A stretch of 64,000 nt of DNA from Congeria kusceri (taxonomy: Eukaryota; Mollusca; Bivalvia; Myida; Dreissenidae), in the NCBI GenBank assembly GCA_027627225.1, contig CM051036.1:36912426-36976425 (forward strand). Reading direction: 5' to 3'. The notes beneath the pieces are model-generated. The model ran no database searches, was not told where the DNA came from, and was given only the letters and a program-made list of their open reading frames with translations. Within the stretch, counting starts at the first letter, position 1, and the number at the start of each line of letters is the position of its first letter. Position numbers and translations under genes: made by a program. Of this stretch, positions 61,501 through 64,000 are shown in pieces.

Positions 61501-63985
61501 GTGTTGTACGCGAACTCATACAGCTGGAAGAGGAATGCCAAGTCAGCCAGTCTCCGCATCTGAAGCTCTGGGGCGTCCTTTGAGTAGCTGCATACAAACA
61601 ATGGGAAATGTAACAAATGTAACACACTATTATGTGAAGCTAGAATAGGACATCAAACAGAATAAAACTTTTTAATTTTACCAATGTATTATATGCAGTT
61701 TATCATTAATTTTGTATTATGAAAATTTGCAGAGTAATTAGTGCAATAGAAAACTACATACGAGACGTGTCGTGGGAAAACCTGACCTAATGCATGTGCG
61801 TAGTGCCGTCGCGGATTAGCCTGTGCAGTCCGCACAGGCTAATCCAGGATGGCACTTTCTGCCTACAGTGGATTTATGTTTAGAAGAGACTTCCTTGAAA
61901 CAGAAAATACCATAAAAGCGGAAAGTGCTAGACTAGACACTGTATATATATATGTATATAATAGTTGGCTGCGCAGTGAAGTATTATTTTTGTTTTTAAT
62001 TTCTCTCTTTATACGCATTTCTGAACATAAGTTATTCTCAACATTTATTATAATATTATTTTAAAAACATACATTATTAGAATCAATAAATGGATTTACA
62101 TTATAATTTTTGAACAAAATTGTACAGTCTCTCTTTAATGCAATGCCTGGATAAAACGCTAGATTAATTCACATACAACTGACATTTGTAAGAAGAGGAC
62201 AATGATTGTATCCTATGGCAACCTACACAACAGTGGTGGCAGTGTTTGCTACTTGACTGGTTTTGCTGGTGTTGCCCCCAAACCATTTCTTGGCTGTGCC
62301 CACAATGGACTTTCTTATACCAGTCCGCGACATGAGCTGTAAGTTATTAACACAGCATAAGTAGACTAAATAAACACCAATCCAGGATTTAATTTGTTTT
62401 TAAGTGGTCACCACACAAAAATTAAATGCATACAGTGTGTTTTTATAAGTCTGTTGTTGTTGGTGTGGCAATATTATTCAATACATTAGCTACTGGCTAA
62501 ATATAACTACACGTAAGAAAATTTGAAAATGTATCATTAACCATGATTTGAAATGCACAAAACAAACAAACTGGTAATCAAGTGTCTAGAAATTGAATTT
62601 GAGCTCAATATAAAGTTAACAAAAAACAAGATTCTGTGTTTGATAAACACACATGCCCCCGGTTGGTGCTGGGTAACCCATTTGTTAGTCCAAATTAGGT
62701 CAAGGTCAAAGTGAAGTTGGGTGATATGGGTGGATTGGGAACGGTCATAAGTAAAAACTGTGTAAATATCCTAGTGTTGTAGCAAGCGGTTTTGATGCTA
62801 GACGAAACAGTAAAATCTAGTTAACCAAGAAATGGCACTTTTGAATTATTATAAGTCCAAATTAGTTTAACGTCAAGGTCAAAGTGAGGCTGGGTGATAT
62901 GGGTGGATTGGGGATGGTCATAAGCAACAACTGTGTAAGTATCCAAATGTTGTAGCAAGCGGAGTTGGTGCTAGACAAAATGGTAAAATCTAGTTAACCA
63001 AGAAACAGCCCATTTGAATTATTCTAAGTGCAAATTAGGTCATGTCAAGGTCAAAGTGGTGCTGGGTGATATGGGTGGATTGGGAATGGTCATAAATAAC
63101 AACTGTGTAAACATCCAAGTGTTGTAGTAAGCAGTGTTGGTGCTAGACGAAACAGTAAAATCTAGTTAACCAAGAAATGGCACTTTTATTATAATTCCAA
63201 ATTAGGTCAAGGTCAAAGTGAGGTTGGGTGACATGGGTGGATATGGAACGGTCATAAGCAACAACTGTGTAAGTATCCAAGTGTTGTAGTAAGCAGTGTT
63301 GGTGCTAGACGAAACAGTCAAATCTACTTAACCTTGAAACGGACGGAAGGATGGACGGACAGGACGATCACTATAGTATATGCCTCCCGCATCAAGATGC
63401 CGGGTGCATAAAAATTAATTTAAGGCAACGAAACCTTTGCAACTTACCAACTCATTCAGAACTCTCATCTGTCGTTCAGCCCAGGGTATAAGAGCACGGA
63501 CGGTAAACTCGTGGATAAAGATGCGAATGCGATCCTGATCGCTGGCTGTGAGACACATCCCGTGACCTATGACCCGACCTTTCTCGCCGTGGAATGACCC
63601 CGACTTGGACATGCTCGACTGCATGCTACTCAGGCTCGTTAGGGAACCTTTGATGGGTATTGTGGGATAGTCCTCAAATCCGGGGCTCGGTAAGGGGCTG
63701 TCAGAAAGGGCCAGGGGGTGGTTGATCACTGTTGAGTTGTTACCAACCCCATTTAAACCTATAAAGAATTGATTGAAACAAAAATATTCAAAAGCTTGTA
63801 TGACATTGTGTCAACTTAGGACTTAAACCATTTAAAACACACAACATAAATGACATGTAAAACCACCGATATAAGCTGTATATACCATCATTTATTGAGT
63901 TTTTGTCAGTCCCCTCCTCCACTTTGTTAGGAAAGGAGCCGTCTTCAGCCCCGCTGCTGGCTGACCCATCATAGTCCACCCCCTC
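25341..63985 (-). CDS. TRAPPC8: TRAPPC8 gene, 24 exons, N-terminal part outside window
   Basis: Trafficking protein particle complex subunit 8, the metazoan Trs85. It belongs to TRAPPIII, the Rab1 exchange-factor complex acting at ER-Golgi membranes and in autophagosome formation. Exons e1-e24 (63985 down to 25341) total 3,633 bp including the stop and join with matching phases throughout. Recognised family landmarks in order: DQDRIRIFIHEF and ERQMRVLNEL (e2), AKKWFGG (e3), RRLADLAF and AYNTYHTAKRDF (e4), ALLLEQAAHCFINM and VRKYAFHMILCGHRF (e7), DHINFTVGRQ and FLREYLFVY (e9), VNPLKVALTLTDVKLLW (e12), GELRIYGLTYNLG (e14), VRGKQKIEVQGPRLN and YGPDRRLD (e15), LPLWIRG (e16), GQHHVI (e21), FSWVGQTQ and RPGVYN (e24). 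The first half is the helical-repeat solenoid; the second half is beta-rich, Ig-like. Identity is from memory of the family, not from a search, but the match spans the whole length. Confidence 0.97.
25843..26840. mobile_element. pearl-like element in the last intron, ~155-bp core units
   Basis: Starts AACAAGGCAGTCCAAAGGAC (hairpin start) and ends CCTACGCTTCGCAGCGGGGG. About five core units share AAGTGTGACCTTGACCTTGA and TTTCATGAAAATCCTTCAAA. The GGACAGACGGACG run precedes the end, as in the other family members. Confidence 0.75.
27190..27519 (+). other. uncharacterised 109-codon open frame inside intron e23-e24
   Basis: Plus-strand frame with one hydrophobic stretch (AVQIATSFGAAGLIFYC). I recognise nothing; no promoter, intron or repeat context supports a gene. 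Possibly a transposon remnant or chance. Confidence 0.15.
27921..28010 (-). CDS. TRAPPC8: TRAPPC8 exon e23
   Basis: 90 bp between acceptor GGCTCCAG and donor GTAGGT, phase 2 to phase 2. Encodes VCLLGVTLMLQNNSEADVTV, the family strand pair VPVTLLL.N.S.ADV.V. Confidence 0.92.
28077..28292. mobile_element. palindromic MITE family, copy 5
   Basis: GAGGCGTGTCATGGGCGTAA to CCCACGACACGCCCC. The left terminus is 67 bp upstream (minus strand) of exon e23. Confidence 0.85.
28429..30836. mobile_element. 2.4-kb interval with ~35-bp inverted ends in intron e22-e23
   Basis: CTAAGGGCTGTTCCAGGGAA with AAGGTTGAGG at 28429 is mirrored by CTCACCTTTTTTCCTGG with AAGGAACAGCCCTAAG at 30803-30836. The inner arms are G-rich versus C-rich (a C-run at about 30788-30801). 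It has no transposase and includes the pearl-like element at 29840. Probably a non-autonomous DNA transposon with a nested insertion. Confidence 0.5.
29840..30618. mobile_element. pearl-like element, ~170-bp core, copy A
   Basis: ACAAGATTCTGTGTTTGATA, then ATGCCCCCGG at the start and CCGGGGGCATAAAAA at the end (terminal ATGCCCCCGG/CCGGGGGCAT). About four ~170-bp units with AGGTCAAGGTCAA, GGTTGGGTGATATGGGTGGA and AAAATCTAGTTAACCAAGAA. A sister copy lies at 62632. Confidence 0.8.
31326..31471 (-). CDS. TRAPPC8: TRAPPC8 exon e22
   Basis: 146 bp between acceptor TGTTTAAG and donor GTAACA; phase 0 to 2. Encodes IPKERPPIKFIREEVAPEEI followed by a helical VLTQLVLYTMKHKTD segment. Confidence 0.88.
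31590..31850. mobile_element. palindromic MITE family, copy 6
   Basis: GAGGTGTGTTGTGGGAAACC to CCCATGACATACCTC, full-length with both inner palindromes; in intron e21-e22. Confidence 0.88.
32085..36056 (-). repeat. 49-bp minisatellite made from the e21 exon end and its 5' splice site
   Basis: About 81 units. In TRAPPC8 sense a unit reads AGCATCTTCACCTCATATCC then ATTCCAAATC, the site GTGAGT, and TCATAACTTCTAT. The first unit (36056-36008) contains the last ~31 coding bases of exon e21 and the donor actually used. By hand count about 32 units keep CGTGAGT; most others have CATGAGT, which lacks the GT. Unit length is very regular; a few units have small indels. Confidence 0.95.
36025..36129 (-). 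CDS. TRAPPC8: TRAPPC8 exon e21, 3' end lies inside the minisatellite
   Basis: 105 bp, acceptor CCTTTAAG, donor GTGAGT, phase 0 to 0. Encodes QVVDGAGQERTCVGQHHVIV, the family GQHHVI motif, and ends SIFTSYPFQI, which is encoded by the first array unit. The vertebrate protein has a similar FSYP at this place, so this part of the repeat was coding sequence before it was amplified. Confidence 0.88.
36847..37135 (+). repeat. tRNA-derived SINE, copy 2
   Basis: Box A ATAGCTCAGTTGGTAGAGC, anticodon loop CTGTCAA, box B degenerate (GTTCAAGCC), the same body as copy 1, A-rich end. Antisense in intron e20-e21, with the tail end about 21 bp from the e20 donor. Confidence 0.9.
37157..37348 (-). CDS. TRAPPC8: TRAPPC8 exon e20
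   Basis: 192 bp, acceptor ATTTCAG, donor GTAAGA, phase 0 to 0. Encodes LLSSATPCREFYLRSRV, a Pro/Ala-rich linker (VAPPSAPLAPPPVQP) and INLDMSLVILWE. Confidence 0.94.
38699..38985 (+). repeat. tRNA-derived SINE, copy 3
   Basis: GCCCGGCTAGCTCAGTTGGT head, anticodon loop CTGTCAA, box B mutated to GTTAGAACC, body as in copies 1 and 2 with a short deletion. Antisense in intron e19-e20, about 75 bp from the e19 donor. A short (AT)n run at about 38637-38653 precedes it. Confidence 0.9.
39061..39179 (-). CDS. TRAPPC8: TRAPPC8 exon e19
   Basis: 119 bp, acceptor GTTACTTAG, donor GTAGGA, phase 1 to 0. Encodes TKIGSRELLQVCLKSQVLMK and YTFTDLPLQHSR. Confidence 0.9.
39515..39617 (-). CDS. TRAPPC8: TRAPPC8 exon e18
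   Basis: 103 bp, acceptor GTTTAG, donor GTAGGA, phase 0 to 1. Encodes REVCIQQISCASQHWAIEPL, the family QVS..S.HW strand. Confidence 0.92.
40048..40292. mobile_element. palindromic MITE family, copy 7
   Basis: GAGGCATGGTTTAATGCATG to CCCACGACACGCCTC, with both palindromes; the left terminus is shortened. Confidence 0.88.
40461..40614 (-). CDS. TRAPPC8: TRAPPC8 exon e17
   Basis: 154 bp, acceptor TTTACAG, donor GTATGT, phase 2 to 0. Encodes YRLLRHSVQVNTVESLSVRA and DFIISCELENLSQ. Confidence 0.94.
41640..41995 (-). mobile_element. second SINE type, tRNA-like head on the minus strand
   Basis: Reverse complement from 41995 reads GGGGGAGCAGTGGTCTAGTG (box A), GCTTTGGGAT (anticodon region TGG), then GGTCGAATTCC (box B). 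A ~280-bp unrelated body follows down to about 41640. Only one copy in the window; lies in intron e16-e17. Confidence 0.65.
42524..42912 (-). CDS. TRAPPC8: TRAPPC8 exon e16 (largest exon)
   Basis: 389 bp, acceptor TTTTTCAG, donor GTAAGC, phase 0 to 2. Encodes LLCGEVQPVTVTFTNMGSVP, NPKYFVLGR, the linker NVYSISSNVKEDPAF, SASLPLWIRG and GGIHEVDFLFYYQ, a typical Ig-like adhesion-fold pattern of TRAPP beta domains. Confidence 0.96.
43158..43690. mobile_element. pearl-like element in intron e15-e16
   Basis: Start AACAAGAGCTGTCTAAGGAC (hairpin GTC/GAC, same start as 55125). About three units of ~180 bp share TTATGGGCCTTGGCCAGTGA, AATATCTGTAGTAGATAT and CTTTAACCTGAATTTTCT. The end is not clear. Confidence 0.65.
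44737..44892 (-). CDS. TRAPPC8: TRAPPC8 exon e15
   Basis: 156 bp, acceptor CTACACAAG, donor GTATTG, phase 0 to 0. Encodes YVSTVYVRGKQKIEVQGPRL, KMYGPDRRLDLSVQQEMP. Confidence 0.95.
45272..45415 (-). CDS. TRAPPC8: TRAPPC8 exon e14
   Basis: 144 bp, acceptor CCTTACAG, donor GTAGGC, phase 0 to 0. Encodes VKMTLVPNQMGELRIYGLTY then NLGSSSTTF and GVSMVGSHK. Confidence 0.96.
45580..46110. mobile_element. pearl-like element remnant
   Basis: Starts TTTTAGCTCGACTTTTTTAA, the reverse of the end of the element at 55125-56118 (AAAAGTCGAGCTAAAAAT). Degenerate units with TTTGAAACTTTCAATACTTG and ACAAGGCAGGTAACC. Right end not clear. Confidence 0.5.
47935..49835 (+). mobile_element. pearl-like element, ~12 core units of ~140-150 bp
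   Basis: Units share GGTGACCTTGACCCCACCCA, ATGCAATCCCAAGCGAGGTC, TTTCATTAAAATATCTCGAT and GCGTTCTCAAGTTATTGAGC. The last part switches to a variant with GGGTTCTTCCTTTCCTCCCA. It ends GGACCGACCGACCTACCGAC and TTCTTCGAAGGTGGGCATAA. In intron e13-e14. Confidence 0.8.
49885..51180 (+). mobile_element. pearl-like element, ~6 core units of ~160 bp
   Basis: Starts AACAAGCGGGCCATGATGGC (hairpin GGGCC/GGCCC). Units share CATGTGACCCCCAGGG, ATCATTTGAACAATCTTTGT and GAGGACCACTATACAATGTT. It ends GACGACGCACACACACACGC, GGCGATCACAAAAGC. Confidence 0.78.
51430..51504 (-). CDS. TRAPPC8: TRAPPC8 exon e13
   Basis: 75 bp, acceptor CTGTTTCAG, donor GTTAGT, phase 0 to 0. Encodes NNLADEIVQGQVVKEIILQG then SDRLP. 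Confidence 0.9.
52037..52185 (-). CDS. TRAPPC8: TRAPPC8 exon e12
   Basis: 149 bp, donor GTATCT (weak). Encodes PITIEMYLVNPLKVALTLTD then VKLLWSFLP and ITNETMLTAK. The chosen acceptor ATTGTAG fits the phase of e11 and makes the e11-e12 junction exactly as long as in vertebrate TRAPPC8. Alternative acceptors at 52206 and 52213 are open and cannot be excluded without transcript data. Confidence 0.82.
52682..53570 (-). repeat. 25/26-bp minisatellite made from the e11 exon end and its 5' splice site
   Basis: About 35 units. In TRAPPC8 sense each reads GTTGGTTATGTGAGAG then GTATGACC plus A or CAT. The first unit overlaps the last ~16-20 coding bases of e11, and the site GAGAG/GTATGA is kept in nearly every unit. 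Two length classes (25 bp ending CTGG, 26 bp ending CATGG) alternate in runs. Confidence 0.95.
53551..53739 (-). CDS. TRAPPC8: TRAPPC8 exon e11, 3' end lies in the minisatellite
   Basis: 189 bp, acceptor CCTCTAG, phase 1 to 1. Encodes YATGVWFDEAEESSKNWEKL, a Ser/Gly linker, and SLYSDSTDNKFNPVGYVR. The preferred donor is the GTATGA of the first array unit. Earlier GT sites (GTTGGT after NP, GTTATG after NPV) are weaker matches. Confidence 0.85.
53761..53896. mobile_element. palindromic MITE family, copy 8 (short form)
   Basis: GAGGCGTGTCGTGGGAAAAC to TTTTCCCACGACAAGC; only ~136 bp, the middle is deleted. It lies 21 bp upstream of the e11 acceptor. Confidence 0.85.
54575..54701 (-). CDS. TRAPPC8: TRAPPC8 exon e10
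   Basis: 127 bp, acceptor ACTTCCAG, donor GTCAGA, phase 0 to 1. Encodes QLLMQEVEETGLQ, LPELPLPALDSNVTRVLTG (family LPQLPLP..NSSATRV). Confidence 0.92.
54842..54885 (-). repeat. duplicate of the 5' edge of exon e10 with its acceptor
   Basis: TCTCCTCTACTTCCTGCATC and AGCAATTGCTGGAAGA repeat 54671-54706 with one or two changes. On the sense strand this is TTCCAG followed by CAATTGCTGATGCAGGA. The frame soon hits a stop, so it is not used as e10 itself. Weaker similarity further on suggests a ~170-bp tandem duplication. Confidence 0.85.
55125..56118. mobile_element. pearl-like element in intron e9-e10
   Basis: Start AACAAGAGCTGTCGGAGGAC; TGACCTTGACCCAACTAACC in the first unit. Later units share GGCCCATAATTTTGACAAAT, AAACTAGAGTT and CCCTCAAGCCATT. 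End: AGTCGAGCTAAAAAT. Confidence 0.7.
56824..57687 (-). other. two uncharacterised intronic open frames (84 and 79 codons)
   Basis: Minus strand: 57687-57448 (starts MDYDQMCSGLDLVKQLKSQ) and 57078-56824 (starts MLNTIYKNTHL, contains a Tyr/Leu-rich TLDSCYILELENGQYSIYV). No family recognised. An AAGATGGCG word, typical of animal promoters near start sites, occurs on the plus strand at 57687 and on the minus strand at about 57094. Could be an old retroposed gene or chance. Confidence 0.2.
57848..57956. mobile_element. hairpin MITE, type 3
   Basis: AACACGTGATATTGTCACCG with GAAAAGGAGACAATAT pairs with ATATTGTCTCCCTTTCC and TGTGACAATATCACGCGTTA; the core is GCGCAAGCGC. About 109 bp, intron e9-e10. 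Confidence 0.8.
58704..58856 (-). CDS. TRAPPC8: TRAPPC8 exon e9
   Basis: 153 bp, acceptor ATGTTTCAG, donor GTATGC, phase 0 to 0. Encodes DHINFTVGRQYHNLKQLENA and QNAFLREYLFVYR, helices of the solenoid. Confidence 0.95.
58883..59047 (-). repeat. 20/21-bp minisatellite carrying an acceptor-like motif
   Basis: About eight units. In sense each reads TCTGTGGAAGGATTTTTACAG, i.e. a T-tract plus ACAG, like a 3' splice site. It lies 27 bp upstream of exon e9. One frame is open from the middle of the array through SVEGFLQ repeats into e9 in the correct frame. Confidence 0.92.
59511..59582 (-). CDS. TRAPPC8: TRAPPC8 exon e8
   Basis: 72 bp, acceptor CTTTCAG, donor GTAAGA, phase 0 to 0. Encodes RKHALRSYNQALQIYKGKGW then DLAE, a TPR-like helix pair. 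Confidence 0.95.
60100..60231 (-). CDS. TRAPPC8: TRAPPC8 exon e7
   Basis: 132 bp, acceptor TTTTCCAG, donor GTGAGT, phase 0 to 0. Encodes ESDLRAALLLEQAAHCFINM and MVRKYAFHMILCGHRFTKAG, the most conserved stretch seen here. Confidence 0.97.
60395..60525. repeat. imperfect (ATC)n trinucleotide tract
   Basis: CATCATCATCATAACTG and further ATC/AGC repeats in intron e6-e7. Gives an Asp-rich minus-strand frame that is not a gene. Confidence 0.9.
60617..60722 (-). CDS. TRAPPC8: TRAPPC8 exon e6
   Basis: 106 bp, acceptor GTTTTTAAG, donor GTATGA, phase 2 to 0. Encodes NEPYAVRATLTSTEALKSRG and KYKEAAMQFIKMMSE. Confidence 0.92.
60995..61098 (-). CDS. TRAPPC8: TRAPPC8 exon e5
   Basis: 104 bp, acceptor TTCCACAG, donor GTGAGT, phase 0 to 2. 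Encodes EMASLSTFMQ, RVYPDHYMESAITTYIQSC (family YP.HYM..AI..Y...C). Confidence 0.95.
61437..61587 (-). CDS. TRAPPC8: TRAPPC8 exon e4
   Basis: 151 bp, acceptor TATGCAG, donor GTAAGA, phase 2 to 0. Encodes PELQMRRLADLAFLFQLYEF and AYNTYHTAKRDFNNDHAWL, the start of the helical solenoid. Confidence 0.97.
61762..61928. mobile_element. palindromic MITE family, copy 9 (truncated right)
   Basis: GAGACGTGTCGTGGGAAAAC, AGCCTGTGCAGTCCGCACAG palindrome, then stops at GCGGAAAGTG; the right half is missing. Confidence 0.85.
62227..62336 (-). CDS. TRAPPC8: TRAPPC8 exon e3
   Basis: 110 bp, acceptor ACTTACAG, donor GTAGGT, phase 0 to 2. Encodes LMSRTGIRKSIVGTAKKWFG then a Ser/Thr-rich tail; AKKWFGG matches the family AKKWFS/G motif. 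Confidence 0.95.
62632..63412. mobile_element. pearl-like element, ~170-bp core, copy B
   Basis: Same start (ACAAGATTCTGTGTTTGATA), core units and end (CATCAAGATGCCGGGTGCAT) as 29840-30618; four to five units. The end lies ~35 bp from the donor of e2. Confidence 0.8.
63448..63758 (-). CDS. TRAPPC8: TRAPPC8 exon e2
   Basis: 311 bp, acceptor CTTTATAG, donor GTAAGT, phase 1 to 0. A Ser/Pro-rich linker (SDSPLPSPGFEDYP, SLSSMQSSMSKSGS) leads to CLTASDQDRIRIFIHEFTVR and ALIPWAERQMRVLNEL. Confidence 0.96.
63886..63985 (-). CDS. TRAPPC8: TRAPPC8 exon e1 of this window (internal exon)
   Basis: 100 bp, acceptor TTATTTCAG, donor GTATAT, phase 0 to 1. Acidic, Ser/Gly-rich linker (DYDGSASSGAEDGSFPNKVE). 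An internal exon: the gene continues beyond the right edge. Assignment relies on phase continuity with e2. Confidence 0.85.
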
Positions 63986-64000
63986 CTGAAATAAATAAGA

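Overview
The window is eukaryotic and most likely from a bivalve mollusc; the repeat vocabulary resembles Dreissena and related clams, but I could not run a search. It is AT-rich, with intron-split genes, three tRNA-derived SINE types, a palindromic MITE family present nine times, and many interspersed elements whose cores are ~140-170 bp tandem repeats carrying TGACCTTGACC (pearl/HINE-like elements of bivalves).

Layout. 1-1,157: two minus-strand exons that look like TM1 and TM2 of an adhesion-type (class B2) GPCR, next to a SINE. 1,689-8,153: a nearly complete tyrosine-recombinase retrotransposon (DIRS order, Ngaro-like) on the minus strand with ORF1, RT, RNase H, YR, an SGNH-hydrolase tail, split direct repeats and two arrays of small hairpins. 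8,178-25,340: gene-poor DNA with MITEs, a 25-bp minisatellite, a LINE 3' end, an (AGT)n tract, hairpin MITEs and the 3' flank of the next gene.

25,341-63,985 (minus strand): 24 coding exons of TRAPPC8 (Trs85 orthologue, TRAPPIII subunit), from an internal exon at the right edge to the stop codon. All 24 exons join with consistent splice phase and give 1,210 residues; roughly 220 N-terminal residues, judged from the ~1,435-residue vertebrate protein, lie beyond position 64,000. TRAPPC8 gives TRAPPIII its specificity in Rab1 activation for ER-Golgi traffic and autophagy. The introns are filled with the repeats listed below.

Most unusual observation: several minisatellites in TRAPPC8 are built from its own exon-intron junctions. 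The ~81-copy 49-bp array after exon e21 and the ~35-copy 25/26-bp array after exon e11 both repeat the last coding bases plus the 5' splice site. An ~8-copy 20/21-bp array before exon e9 repeats a 3'-splice-site-like motif in a frame that could extend the protein, and the 5' edge of exon e10 with its acceptor is duplicated upstream. The gene thus carries dozens of tandem splice sites next to functional ones.
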